A stretch of DNA of 64,000 nucleotides. Source: Halosolutus amylolyticus (GTDB lineage: Archaea > Halobacteriota > Halobacteria > Halobacteriales > Natrialbaceae). A program made the translations under genes and the position numbers. The notes below the pieces were generated by a model that was not told where the DNA came from, did no database searches, and worked only from the letters and a program-made list of their open reading frames with translations. The stretch covers positions 124,001 to 188,000 of the forward strand of contig NZ_JALIQP010000003.1 of the NCBI RefSeq assembly GCF_023566055.1. The letters run 5' to 3'. This document shows, piece after piece, positions 16,615 through 25,202 of the stretch (the stretch's first letter is position 1; every line of letters starts with the position of its first letter).

Positions 16615-17418
16615 ATGAACTCTGAAACGGAGGTCGCGCCTGCCGTGGCGTCGATCCTCGCGGCCGCGCGGGAGCGATCGGCCGACGGCCACGATCGGGT
16701 CTCGGTCGCGGCGCGGTCGATCCCGGACGCGATCGAACGGGCCGCGGCGGACGGGCGCGTGCCGGTGATCGCGGAAGTGAAACCGACGAGTCCGACGGCC
16801 GACGGGACGCGCGACGACGACCCCGTCGACCTGGCCGAGGCGATGGTCGACGGCGGCGCGGCGGCCATCTCGGTGCTGACCGAGCCCTCGCACTTCGGTG
16901 GCTCGCCCGAGGCGCTGACTCGCGTCCGCGAGGCGGTCGACGTTCCAGTGCTCCGGAAGGACTTCCTCCTGCGGGAAGACCAACTGGACGTCGTCGAGGC
17001 CGACCTGGTCCTGCTGATCGCGCGGTTCGTGGACGACCTCGGGGGACTGGTGACGGCGGCGCGCGATCGCGGGTTCCAGCCGCTGGTCGAGGTCCACGAT
17101 CGGGCGGAACTCGAAACCGCGATCGAGGCGGGTGCCGACGTGATCGGTGTGAACAACCGCGATCTGGCGAAACTGGAGGTCGATCTCGGAACGTTCGAGT
17201 CGGTTTCGGCCCACGTTCCGGACGGCGTGACTCTAATCGCCGAAAGCGGTATTTCGACGCCCGCCGACGTCCGCCGGATGCGTGAGGCGGGTGCCGACGC
17301 CCTGCTCGTCGGGAGCGCGATCATGGACCACGACGCGGAGGGCGACGTGACGGAGAACACGCGCCGACTGACGCGAGTGGCGGCAACCGAGGAGACGGAC
17401 ACGGAGACCCAGACATGA
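16615..17418 (+). CDS. trpC: Indole-3-glycerol phosphate synthase
   Basis: A 267-residue TIM-barrel enzyme closing carboxyphenylamino-deoxyribulose phosphate to indole-3-glycerol phosphate, the step before tryptophan synthase. The visible active-site segments are [10 protein letters not shown] (K56), VLRKDFLL (K115), GVNNRDL and the phosphate-binding AESGIS and [11 protein letters not shown] 16615 is the leaderless start after CCTTATGTA. It is the first gene of trpCBA; its stop overlaps the trpB ATG (ATGA). Confidence 0.95.
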   Translation: MNSETEVAPAVASILAAARERSADGHDRVSVAARSIPDAIERAAADGRVPVIAEVKPTSPTADGTRDDDPVDLAEAMVDGGAAAISVLTEPSHFGGSPEALTRVREAVDVPVLRKDFLLREDQLDVVEADLVLLIARFVDDLGGLVTAARDRGFQPLVEVHDRAELETAIEAGADVIGVNNRDLAKLEVDLGTFESVSAHVPDGVTLIAESGISTPADVRRMREAGADALLVGSAIMDHDAEGDVTENTRRLTRVAATEETDTETQT

Positions 17419-18773
17419 GCACGAGCGAACGCAATCGAGAACGCGACAGCGAGAGGACGTTCGGCGACTACGGCGGCCAGTACGTCCCCGAGGCGCTGAT
17501 GCCGGCGCTGCAGGAACTCGAGGACGCCTACGAGCGGTACGTCATAGAGAACGAGGACGGCTTCATGGACGAGTTCCGCGATCGAATGCGGGACTTCGGC
17601 GGCCGACCGACGCCGCTCCAGCGGGCCGATCGGTTGAGCGAGCGCTACGATCGGGAGATCTACCTCAAGCGCGAGGACCTCGTTCACGGCGGGGCGCACA
17701 AACTCAATAATGCGCTCGGCCAGGTCCTGCTCGCCAAGTACATGGGCAAAGAGCGGATCATCGCCGAGACCGGGGCCGGCCAGCACGGGACCGCGACGGC
17801 GATGGCGGCGGCCCACCTCGATATGCCCTGCGAGATCTACATGGGCCGGACGGACATCAACCGCCAGCGGCCAAACGTCTACCGGATGCGGATGAACGGG
17901 GCCGAGGTGAACCCCGTGACTGCGGGGTCGGGCACGCTGAAGGAGGCGATCAACGAGACGATGCGCGACTGGGCGACGACCGTCGAGCGGACCCACTACG
18001 TCATCGGGTCGGTCGTCGGCCCGCACCCCTTCCCGAAACTGGTCCGGGACTTCCAGTCGGTGATCGGCCGCGAGGCTCGCGCGCAGATACAGGATCGGGC
18101 GGGGCGACTCCCGGACAGCGTCGTCGCCTGTGCGGGCGGCGGTTCGAACACGATGGGCGCGTTTCACGAGTTCGTTCCGGACTGCGCGAACCCGCGGTTC
18201 GCGGATGACTCGAGTAGCGCGGAACGAAGTTCCGCGGACAGTCAAGCGGCGCAGCCGCGAGACGACGGCGATGAGCCGCGAGAGCACGTCGACCTCGTCG
18301 CCGTCGAAGCCGGCGGTTCGAGCCTCGAGATCGACGAGGCGGCGGGGCTCGCGCCCAACTCCGCGACGCTCTCGACGGGGACCGACGGCGTGCTCCACGG
18401 CGCAATGACGAAACTGCTCCAGCAGGGGGACGGCCAGATCGTCGAATCCCACAGCGTCAGCGCGGGGCTGGACTACGCCGGCGTCGGACCGGAACTCGCC
18501 CACCTCGTCGAGACGGGCCGGGTGACGCCGGTCACCGTCGACGACGAGGCGGCGCTGAACGGCTTCCACCGACTCTCGAATCTCGAGGGGATCATCCCGG
18601 CGCTCGAATCGAGTCACGCCCTGGGCTACCTCGAAGAATCGCACGACGAACTCGGGGACGTCGTCGTCGTCAACGTCTCCGGTCGCGGCGACAAGGACCT
18701 CGAGACGGTGCTCGAGGAGACCGAGAAGCGCGATCTGGAGGCCGCGCCGGACGTGGAGGTGTTCGACGGATGA
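17415..18773 (+). CDS. trpB: Tryptophan synthase beta chain
   Basis: A 452-residue PLP enzyme condensing indole and serine to tryptophan. The PLP lysine is K96 in [20 protein letters not shown] and the glycine-rich [10 protein letters not shown] phosphate loop are intact, as is GRGDKDL near the C-terminus. An extra hydrophilic segment of about 30 residues (263-292, Ser/Ala/Asp/Glu/Arg-rich) separates two core strands. Its DNA consists of two perfect hairpins, so it looks like an in-frame repeat insertion into a surface loop. It overlaps trpC and trpA by four bases each (ATGA), so it is translationally coupled. Confidence 0.95.
   Translation: MSTSERNRERDSERTFGDYGGQYVPEALMPALQELEDAYERYVIENEDGFMDEFRDRMRDFGGRPTPLQRADRLSERYDREIYLKREDLVHGGAHKLNNALGQVLLAKYMGKERIIAETGAGQHGTATAMAAAHLDMPCEIYMGRTDINRQRPNVYRMRMNGAEVNPVTAGSGTLKEAINETMRDWATTVERTHYVIGSVVGPHPFPKLVRDFQSVIGREARAQIQDRAGRLPDSVVACAGGGSNTMGAFHEFVPDCANPRFADDSSSAERSSADSQAAQPRDDGDEPREHVDLVAVEAGGSSLEIDEAAGLAPNSATLSTGTDGVLHGAMTKLLQQGDGQIVESHSVSAGLDYAGVGPELAHLVETGRVTPVTVDDEAALNGFHRLSNLEGIIPALESSHALGYLEESHDELGDVVVVNVSGRGDKDLETVLEETEKRDLEAAPDVEVFDG
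18218..18258 (+). repeat. Two short hairpins inserted in frame in trpB
   Basis: CGCGGAAC-GAA-GTTCCGCG (18218-18236) and GCGGC-GCA-GCCGC (18246-18258) are perfect inverted repeats with 3-base loops. They have the same style as the intergenic hairpins at 2493-2594 and encode the extra loop of TrpB. Confidence 0.75.
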
Positions 18774-19690
18774 GCGGCGAGGATCGACGACCGAAGGGAG
18801 AAGAGCCTCGGAACGGCGAGCGGGGAGCAAAGCGACCCGCGAGCGTCGAACCGGCGTACGACAGCGACGTCGAGGCCGCCATCCGCGAGAACTACCCCGC
18901 ACTGATCGCCTACGTCACCGCGGGCGACCCCTCGCTCGCGGACACAAAGGCGTACGTCGAGGCGCTCGATCGCGGCGGCGCGGACCTGATCGAACTCGGC
19001 CTGCCGTTCTCGGAACCGATCGCGGAGGGGCCGACGATCCAGGCGGCGATCAACCGGGCGCTCGAGGCCGGCACGACCCCCCAGGGCTTTTTCGAACTGG
19101 TCGATGACCTCGAGACCGAGGCGCCGCTACTGGTGATGACGTACTACAACATGATCCTGCAGTATGGTCCCGAGGCCGACGTCAGGCCCTTCGTCGAGCG
19201 CGCGGCCGAGGCCGGCCTCTCGGGGATCATCGTTCCCGACCTCCCCGCCGAGGAGGCCGACCCGTTGCGCGATGCCTGCGACGAGCACGGGCTCGATCTG
19301 GTCTTCATCGTCGCGCCGACGACCGAGGGCGATCGGCTCGATCGGATCATGTCGCAGGTGTCGGGCTTCGCCTACGTCCAGGCCCGGCTCGGAACCACCG
19401 GCGCGCGGGCGAACGTCTCGACGGCGACCCACGACAGTCTCGCGCGACTCTCGGCGTACGACGTCCCCAAGGCGGTCGGGTTCGGCGTCAGCGAGGGCGA
19501 TCACGCCGCCGAGATAATCGAGGCCGGCGCGGACGGCGTCATCGTCGGCAGCGCGCTCGTCGACATCATCGCTGAGCACGGGGCGGACGGCGACGCCGCG
19601 GCCGCACTCGAGGCCAAAGCGGCGGAACTCAAGCGCGGCGCGCGACGCGGTGCGACCGGCGAAGATGCACCGGAACCAGAACAGCCATAA
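18770..19690 (+). CDS. trpA: Tryptophan synthase alpha chain
   Basis: A 306-residue TIM barrel that cleaves indole-3-glycerol phosphate and passes indole to TrpB. The core is clear: [45 protein letters not shown] and [10 protein letters not shown]. The first catalytic Glu (E75, Glu49 in E. coli) is present. The second acid (Asp60 in E. coli, in ADGP) is Glu here (AEGP, E86). An N-terminal extension of about 35 charged residues precedes the barrel; ATG 18770 overlaps the trpB stop (ATGA), which supports this start. Confidence 0.95.
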   Translation: MSGEDRRPKGEEPRNGERGAKRPASVEPAYDSDVEAAIRENYPALIAYVTAGDPSLADTKAYVEALDRGGADLIELGLPFSEPIAEGPTIQAAINRALEAGTTPQGFFELVDDLETEAPLLVMTYYNMILQYGPEADVRPFVERAAEAGLSGIIVPDLPAEEADPLRDACDEHGLDLVFIVAPTTEGDRLDRIMSQVSGFAYVQARLGTTGARANVSTATHDSLARLSAYDVPKAVGFGVSEGDHAAEIIEAGADGVIVGSALVDIIAEHGADGDAAAALEAKAAELKRGARRGATGEDAPEPEQP

Positions 19691-19714
19691 CTGCAAGCTT
19701 GCTACAGTCCCGCA

Positions 19715-20515
19715 ATGACCACATCGACCGGAATCGACGCACGACTCGATCGTATCAGCACAGACGGATCGTACATGATCATCCCCATGGATCACGGGCT
19801 CACGATGGGCGCCGTAACGGGGCTCAAGGACATCGAATCGACGATCGACGGCGTCACCCGCGGCGGTGCCGACGCCGTCCTCACGCAGAAAGGAATCGCG
19901 CCCCGCGTCCACGACAACAAGAACGGGAAGGGCTACATCGTCCACCTCAACGGCTCGACGACGATCGGCCCCGACGAGCAGGACAAGCGCCTGACCGGGA
20001 CCGTCGAGGAGGCGATCCGGGTCGGCGCAGACGCCGTCTCATTCCACATCAACGTCGGCTCGAACTACGAACCCGACCAGCTCACCCAGCTCGCCGAAGT
20101 CACGGAGACGGCCGACCGGTTCGGGATGCCGGTGCTGGCGATGGCCTACGCCCGCGGCCCGGGCGTCGACTCGACCGATCCCGAGGCGCTGGGCCACGCG
20201 GTCCGCCTCGCCGAGGAAGTCGGCGCGGACATCGTCAAGACGGGCTACAGCGGCGACGCCGAGAGCTTCCAGCACGTCGTCGAGTCGACCCGCCTGCCGG
20301 TCGTCATCGCCGGGGGGTCGAAAGGGACCGATCGCGAGACCGTCGAGATGGTCCGCGGCGTGATGGACGCCGGCGGCGCGGGCATCTCCATGGGCCGATC
20401 GATCTTCCAGCACGAGGACCCCGAAGCGATCGCGACCGCGGTCTCGGGCGTCATCCACGACGATCTCTCGACCGACGAGGCGCTGTCGACGGCGGGACTG
20501 GCGATCGAGGCCTGA
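19715..20515 (+). CDS. 2-amino-3,7-dideoxy-D-threo-hept-6-ulosonate synthase (archaeal aromatic pathway aldolase)
   Basis: A 266-residue DeoC/FbaB-type class I aldolase. The features are PMDHGLTMG (D26), the Tyr in MAYARG (Y145) and the Schiff-base Lys in DIVKTGYSGD (K175), with phosphate-binding GGSKGTDRE and GGAGISMGRS. In archaea lacking the DAHP route this enzyme makes the precursor that dehydroquinate synthase II converts to 3-dehydroquinate. A true fructose-bisphosphate aldolase is the alternative. Its position 24 bases behind trpCBA, and the presence of the type II dehydroquinate synthase in the same window, favour the aromatic role. The two are about 7 kb apart here. Confidence 0.88.
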   Translation: MTTSTGIDARLDRISTDGSYMIIPMDHGLTMGAVTGLKDIESTIDGVTRGGADAVLTQKGIAPRVHDNKNGKGYIVHLNGSTTIGPDEQDKRLTGTVEEAIRVGADAVSFHINVGSNYEPDQLTQLAEVTETADRFGMPVLAMAYARGPGVDSTDPEALGHAVRLAEEVGADIVKTGYSGDAESFQHVVESTRLPVVIAGGSKGTDRETVEMVRGVMDAGGAGISMGRSIFQHEDPEAIATAVSGVIHDDLSTDEALSTAGLAIEA

Positions 20516-20559
20516 ACGCCGCGCCCGAATTTCTTCGACGGCTCTCGTTCTCGATGTTC

Positions 20560-20675
20560 TATAGTAGCAACTGAAAGTCACTGCACACCTGATCGCAGGG
20601 CGGGAGCGTGATTCGGAGCGAGCGAGAATCGCGGACAGTGCGATCAGTGTGTAACTCGTTTCAGTTGCTACTGTA
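20560..20675. repeat. Family A palindromic element, copy 1 (116 bp)
   Basis: The terminal inverted repeats are about 38 bp. The left arm starts TATAGTAGCAACTGAAAG, runs through GCACACCTGATCGCA, and is mirrored by TGCGATCAGTGTGTAAC ... TTTCAGTTGCTACTGTA. A 40-base centre holds a GATTC/GAATC pair. It lies between the convergent stops of the aldolase (+) and amidase (-) genes, and its right end encodes the last residues (YSSN) and the TGA stop of the amidase. It has no ORF of its own. Confidence 0.85.
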
Positions 20676-22118
20676 CCCGTCCGGATAGTGCCCGGCCCAG
20701 GGCCGTTCGCGCTCGATCGCCGCGGCGACGGCCAGAACGTCGGATTCGGCGTACCGGCGACCGACGACCTGGCAGCCGATCGGTACCCCGTCCGGGGTCA
20801 GCCCGGTGGGAACCGACGCGGCGGGGTGACCGGTCAGGTTGAACACCCACGTCAGCATCGCGTCGGTCGGGATCCCGTCGACGGACTGGCCGTCGATCTC
20901 CGTCGGGTAGCGATCGCTGAGGTGCTTGCCGTACGGCGGAACGGTAAGCGTGGGCGTCACGAGGACGTCGTGATCGCCCACCGCCGCCTCGATCGCGTCG
21001 TAGGCCGCGGTCCGGGGGACGTTCGCGAGGCGTTCCTCGATCGCGCTCGTGTCATCGGCCAGCCCGATCGTCGATCGGAGCGTGGGTTCGACGTCGGCGC
21101 GTTCGAGATCGATCCCGAAGCGCTCCTCGATCTGGGCGGCGACCGCGGCGAAGTAGCTCCCGACTTGCGTATAGTAGGCACTCCGGAGGTCTTCGTAGTC
21201 GGGAAGCGCAACGTCGACGCGCTCGACCGTTGCGCCCGCGGCCGCGAGGTCGTCGACGGCCGCTCCGACGGTCTCACGGACGATCGGGTCGACGGGCTGG
21301 AGGTCCAGGTCCGGGCTGTACGCGATCGAGAGGTCGTCCGTAGGCCGATCGATCGCCGCGAGGACGTCGTCGTCTCCGCCCGGGACGGCGAACGGGTCGC
21401 GGTGGTCCTGCCCCGAGAGCACGTCGAACGCGAGCGCGACGTCCGCGGCGGAGCGGCCGATCGGCCCGCCGATCATGAACGGCGTGTGGGTCCCGAACCG
21501 GTCGGTCCGGGCGTTGACCGGCACGCGCCCGAAGCTGGGTTTCAGCCCGATTACGTTACAGCAGGACGCTGGTACCCGGAGGGAGCCGCCGATGTCCGAC
21601 CCGGTGGCGACCGTCGCGAGCCCGGCCGCGACTGCCGCCGCGGATCCGCCGGAGGAGCCGCCGGCCGATCGCTCGTCGTCGAACGGTGTCGGCGTCGCAC
21701 CGACGAGGCGATTCTCCGTCTTGATCGTGTGGGCTAGCGCTGGCGTATTGGTCGTCCCGACGATCACCGCACCTGCGGCGTCGAGCCGTTCGACGGTGAT
21801 CGAGTCCTCGGCGGCGACGTTCTCGGCGAGCGCGGCGAGTCCCATCGTGTTCCGGACGCCCGCCTTGCGATCGCGCAGGTCCTTGATCGCGACCGGGACG
21901 CCGTGCAGCGGACCGAGATCCTCGCCGGCCGCGGCGGCACGATCGGCCTCGCGGGCTCGTTCGCGGGCCTTCGCTTCGATCACCGTCACGTAGGCGTTCA
22001 GGTCGTCACGGGCCGCGATGCGATCGAGGACGCGATCGACGAGTTCGAGCGACGACCGATCGCCGCTCCGGATGGCCGACGCCAGTTCCCGTGCCGACGT
22101 CGTCTGAACGAGAGTCAC
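20661..22118 (-). CDS. Amidase signature family hydrolase
   Basis: A 485-residue Ser-Ser-Lys amidase. The triad is K79 (VAIKD), S155 in the SAGGSSGGSAA signature and S179 in GSDIGGSLRVP. The family includes aliphatic and aryl amidases and GatA, but there is no GatB/C context here and the C-terminal part is of the stand-alone type. It probably hydrolyses a small amide in the cytosol. The start is GTG 22118, 27 bases after TTTATTA on the minus strand. The last codons and stop come from a family A element. It is divergent from a poly-gamma-glutamate hydrolase gene, possibly a joint amide-degrading unit. Confidence 0.88.
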   Translation of the reverse strand: MTLVQTTSARELASAIRSGDRSSLELVDRVLDRIAARDDLNAYVTVIEAKARERAREADRAAAAGEDLGPLHGVPVAIKDLRDRKAGVRNTMGLAALAENVAAEDSITVERLDAAGAVIVGTTNTPALAHTIKTENRLVGATPTPFDDERSAGGSSGGSAAAVAAGLATVATGSDIGGSLRVPASCCNVIGLKPSFGRVPVNARTDRFGTHTPFMIGGPIGRSAADVALAFDVLSGQDHRDPFAVPGGDDDVLAAIDRPTDDLSIAYSPDLDLQPVDPIVRETVGAAVDDLAAAGATVERVDVALPDYEDLRSAYYTQVGSYFAAVAAQIEERFGIDLERADVEPTLRSTIGLADDTSAIEERLANVPRTAAYDAIEAAVGDHDVLVTPTLTVPPYGKHLSDRYPTEIDGQSVDGIPTDAMLTWVFNLTGHPAASVPTGLTPDGVPIGCQVVGRRYAESDVLAVAAAIERERPWAGHYPDGYSSN

Positions 22119-22220
22119 GACCGGCTAGACCGAACAGTTGCTAATAAATTCCTGGGCCGGTTCCGGATCCCGGTCCCGGACGACCAAGAGCTATTTTGGC
22201 TCGTGCCGTACCCCTGCGAC

Positions 22221-22829
22221 GTGCCGGGATCGACGTTCCGAACCCACACCATCGAGCGCACCGAGACCGGCGAACTCACGGAACTGCTGTACGACGACGG
22301 CGCGAACGACGAGGTGCTGGTCTGTGCGGCCCACGGCGGCCGCGTCGAGCCCGGGACGGCGGAACAGGCCGTCGACCTCGCCGCTCGGCTCCCGAACGCC
22401 AGTTGCTGGGCCTGTCTCGGCTACGACGAGATCCGCAGCGAGTTCGACCTGTGGCACCCGCCGTCGTCGGCCATCGCACCCGACGAGTACCCCCTGCTCG
22501 GGGAGATCGCCGATCGCGGCTTCGAGACGGTGATCAGTCTCCACGGGCTCGGCGACGATCGGGTGGTCGTCGGAGGCCGGATCGACGAGGGGAGCAAGGG
22601 ACTGGTCGCCGATCGACTCGCCCGGGCCGTGTCGCACCCGGTCGAGGCCGTCGACGGCGGGCCATACGGCGGAGTCAGCCCTAACAACTTCGTCAACTGG
22701 CTCGCCACCGGCGATCGCGGGGGGCTCCAGCTCGAACAGAGCGTTCGGACGCGGTTCGAGGACGCCGACGCCGTCGTCGCCGAACTCGTCGCACTCGTCC
22801 GCGAGGGTGCCCTCTATAGTAGCCACTGA
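22221..22829 (+). CDS. Poly-gamma-glutamate hydrolase family protein
   Basis: A 202-residue zinc-peptidase-like protein of the PGA-hydrolase/DUF867 family (phage and Bacillus enzymes cutting gamma-glutamyl bonds). The metal motif AAHGGRVEPGT gives H38 and E43, and a later SLHG supplies H109. There is no signal peptide, so it appears cytosolic. GTG 22221 is chosen because CTATTTTGGC (22191-22200) lies about 26 bases upstream; GTG 22203 is an alternative. The C-terminal YSSH and the stop codon are encoded by a family A element. Its neighbour, a divergent amidase, suggests use of amide-linked polymers, but the substrate is unproven. Confidence 0.75.
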   Translation: MPGSTFRTHTIERTETGELTELLYDDGANDEVLVCAAHGGRVEPGTAEQAVDLAARLPNASCWACLGYDEIRSEFDLWHPPSSAIAPDEYPLLGEIADRGFETVISLHGLGDDRVVVGGRIDEGSKGLVADRLARAVSHPVEAVDGGPYGGVSPNNFVNWLATGDRGGLQLEQSVRTRFEDADAVVAELVALVREGALYSSH

Positions 22830-22899
22830 AAGTCAATGCACACCTGATCGCAGGACGGCGTTGCGATCAGTGTGTAACTCGTTTCAGTGGCTACTATAG
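22814..22899. repeat. Family A palindromic element, copy 2 (86 bp)
   Basis: It begins CTATAGTAGCCACTGAAA and ends with the exact reverse complement TTTCAGTGGCTACTATAG. Inner arms GCACACCTGATCGCA and TGCGATCAGTGTGTAAC also pair, leaving a centre of about 9 bases. It fills the gap between two convergent genes. It supplies the YSSH codons and stop of the hydrolase on the plus strand, and it ends one base before the stop codon of the nucleoside phosphorylase-like gene on the minus strand. Confidence 0.9.
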
Positions 22900-23871
22900 C
22901 TACGCCGTCGCCCGGATACCGAGCGGATCGGTCGCGAGGAGTCGCTCCACGATCGCCGAGCCGACGCGTTCGGCGTTGTCGATCGCCAGCGCGAGGCTCG
23001 CGTCGCTCCCCTCGAAACTCTCCTCGACGGATCCGCCGGGCGGCGCTCGATCGTAGTTCGCGATCGCCCGCACGCTCAGGTAGCGATCGAGCAGGCCGAA
23101 CCGCTCGAGCGCGGTGGCCGTCGCGGCGTCTTCCATCTGGGTGGTCGCGTAGGGCGCGGCGTCGTACTGCTCGCAGAGCCACTCGACCTGCCGGGCGTAC
23201 CGGGGGCCGTGCCAGAACTCGTCGCCACAGACCGTCGTTCCGGTCGTGACCGTCGGGCCTGCGTCCGGTGCGGCCGGGTACTCGCGCTGGTCTTCCCGCG
23301 CGGACGGGTTCGCCCCGAGGTCGACCTCGCGGGCCGCGGTGATCCCCGTCTCCACGACCCGGTCGTCGAGGTGCCAGACGTTGTCCCGCGGTCGGTAGGC
23401 GAGGAGGTCGATCGGCCGATCGTCGCTCGCCCGGGGAGTCGCCTCGGCCTCGTCCGTTCCCGTGGCCGTTCGATCCCAGCGGTGTTTCCGGTCCCAGTCG
23501 ACGACGGCGTCGGCGACGACGACCGACCCGAGGGCGGCAGTGTCCGGCGAGGCGCCCCCGATTCCCGCCGAGACGACGTACGCTGATTCTAGATCGAGGC
23601 CGGGAGCCGCGAGCAGCGCCGCCGTCGTCGTCGCGGCGTCGCTCTTGCCGAGGCCGGAGGTCGTGAGGGCCACCCCCTCGGCCGTCAGGTACACCGGCGT
23701 CTCCGCGCCGGGGACCGCCAGCGCGTCGACGATCTCGTGGCGATCGAGCCACGGTTCGCGTTCGTTCAGCGGCGGGTCGGCGACCGCGGGCAGGACCAGC
23801 GCGGCTGGGTCGACGGGGTCCGCGGGGTCCGGGGCGCGCGGTTCCGGGAGGGATCGATCGCTCTGGGTCAT
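22900..23871 (-). CDS. Purine nucleoside permease/phosphorylase-like (NUP family) protein
   Basis: A 323-residue protein of the nucleoside phosphorylase superfamily, NUP branch. The diagnostic segments are NEREPWLDRHEIVDAL, YLTAEGVALTTSGLGKSDA, VVSAGIGGASPDTAALGSVV, DAVVDWDRKHRW and TTQMEDAATATALERFG. The name permease comes from fungal homologues, but the protein has no transmembrane helices and should be a cytosolic nucleoside-binding or -cleaving enzyme. ATG 23871 was chosen over 23898. Its stop codon abuts a family A element. It diverges from the SprT-like gene. Confidence 0.8.
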   Translation of the reverse strand: MTQSDRSLPEPRAPDPADPVDPAALVLPAVADPPLNEREPWLDRHEIVDALAVPGAETPVYLTAEGVALTTSGLGKSDAATTTAALLAAPGLDLESAYVVSAGIGGASPDTAALGSVVVADAVVDWDRKHRWDRTATGTDEAEATPRASDDRPIDLLAYRPRDNVWHLDDRVVETGITAAREVDLGANPSAREDQREYPAAPDAGPTVTTGTTVCGDEFWHGPRYARQVEWLCEQYDAAPYATTQMEDAATATALERFGLLDRYLSVRAIANYDRAPPGGSVEESFEGSDASLALAIDNAERVGSAIVERLLATDPLGIRATA

Positions 23872-23966
23872 GTCCGATCGATCGTCGCGGGCGCGCAAAG
23901 GGCCACCGGAGTTCGCCGACCCGTCGGACCGGAAGAATTTCGGTTCCAGTTCCCCTTGCTCGGCCC

Positions 23967-24536
23967 GTGACGGACGAGGAGTACACGATCGCGGACGAGA
24001 TCGTCGCGCGGGCGCGGATCCACGCCCGCGAGGTCTGCGACGCGCACGAACTGGCGATCGATCGCGACGCCCTCGAGTGGACCGTCTCCGAGCGGGCGCG
24101 GCGACGCGCCGGGGCGTGTCGCTGGCATCCCGATCGCGGGGCGGCCACGATCGTGCTCGCGCGGCGGGCCTACGAGGCGTACGACTGGTCGGAGTTCGCG
24201 GCGATCGTCAGGCACGAACTCGTCCACGCCTGGGAGTTCCAGCAGTTCGGCGAGTCCGGCCACGGGCCGCGGTTTCGCGATCGGGCGGCGGCCCTCGACG
24301 CACCGCGACACTGTCGATCGTTCTCGGAGCCGCGGTACGTGCTCCGCTGTCGAGACGGGAACTGCGAGTGGGAAGCGACGCGCCACCGGGCCTCGAAGCC
24401 GGTGAAGGCGCCCGATCGGTACCGCTGTGGTGTCTGCGGCGGGGCCTACGAGGTCGAACACGTCGCGAGCGGCCGGACGTGGTCGACGGCGAGCGGCTAC
24501 GGGGGCGCGAAGGCCGCGCTGGGAGCGGAGTGGTGA
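23967..24536 (+). CDS. SprT-like zinc metalloprotease
   Basis: A 189-residue SprT/Spartan-like domain protein. The zinc-peptidase motif HELVH is at 83-87 with the third His in GHGPRF (H99). A C-terminal zinc ribbon is formed by C128, C133, C154 and C157. Eukaryotic Spartan removes DNA-protein crosslinks; archaeal relatives have no established role. The start is GTG 23967 with AGAATTTCGG about 27 bases upstream. The protein is rich in Arg for a haloarchaeal one, consistent with nucleic-acid contact. Confidence 0.85.
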   Translation: MTDEEYTIADEIVARARIHAREVCDAHELAIDRDALEWTVSERARRRAGACRWHPDRGAATIVLARRAYEAYDWSEFAAIVRHELVHAWEFQQFGESGHGPRFRDRAAALDAPRHCRSFSEPRYVLRCRDGNCEWEATRHRASKPVKAPDRYRCGVCGGAYEVEHVASGRTWSTASGYGGAKAALGAEW

Positions 24537-24597
24537 GCGACCGGGAGCGACGAAAGAGCACGGAACACTTATTCCGCCGTCGCTTGCAGGTCCATTC

Positions 24598-25140
24598 ATG
24601 GGGATACTCGAGTTGATGCTGGGACAGTCGTCGGCGGGTGACGGTGCGACCATGGCGAACTCGTACGTACTCGCCGAGGAGACCCACGACGAGGTGTATC
24701 CAGTCGCCGTGCGCCGGGCGGAGATCGACGCGCTTCGCGAGGCGAGCGACGCGCTCGAGGCCGCACCGTCGCTCGAGGAGAACAGGGACGAACTGGAACG
24801 GGTGTTCGAGGGCTTCGGGGACGACGCCGCGATCGACGTCGACGACCTCGTCGAGCAGACCCGGTCGCCACGGCAGGCGATCGAGCCGCTGCTCGGGACC
24901 TGGGACGAACAGGTCCCCGACGGGACGGACCTCGGCGTCGTCTACCTCCTGCCCGGATCCGTCGGCGACGTCCGGGCGTTCGTCAGCGTCTGCAAGCAAC
25001 GCGCCGACCACGAGCACGACCCGTTCGAACTGCCGGACGGATTCGGCCACGTCGCGGCCCTGCTGAAGCGAATCGAGGACGTCGCGGCCGGCCAGTACCG
25101 GGCCGTGATTCACACCGACCTCGTCCCCGCGGCGGAGTAG
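24598..25140 (+). CDS. Conserved haloarchaeal protein, unknown function
   Basis: A 180-residue acidic soluble protein with no recognised domain. It has an N-terminal helix (MGILELMLGQ), a region YVLAEETHDEVYPVAVRRAEID, helical middle (residues about 45-95) and a C-terminal alpha/beta part ending YRAVIHTDLVPAAE. ATG 24598 is supported by CACTTATT at 24566-24573. It is a single gene converging on a HAD gene, with a family B palindrome between them. Confidence 0.65.
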   Translation: MGILELMLGQSSAGDGATMANSYVLAEETHDEVYPVAVRRAEIDALREASDALEAAPSLEENRDELERVFEGFGDDAAIDVDDLVEQTRSPRQAIEPLLGTWDEQVPDGTDLGVVYLLPGSVGDVRAFVSVCKQRADHEHDPFELPDGFGHVAALLKRIEDVAAGQYRAVIHTDLVPAAE

Positions 25141-25178
25141 GCGGTCTGCTGGCCGGGGTTCCGGTCGGCCCCAACCGC

Positions 25179-25202
25179 TCATACGGATTGCTGTCCGTCT
25201 CA
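25179..25202 (-). repeat. Short family B palindrome on the HAD stop codon
   Basis: On the minus strand this reads TGA-GACGGA-CAGCAA-TCCGTA-TGA. The first TGA is the stop of the HAD gene. It differs from the copy at 4647-4670 only in the loop and adjoining bases, while gene sequences outside are unrelated. It lies between convergent genes. Confidence 0.8.

Noticed and set aside
16551-18902. Long minus-strand frame over trpC and trpB
   Set aside because: It is antisense to two clearly functional genes and has no domain.
22133-22142. CAGTTGCTA, a 9-base match to a family A end in the amidase/hydrolase promoter
   Set aside because: It is too short to separate from chance and has no partner arm.
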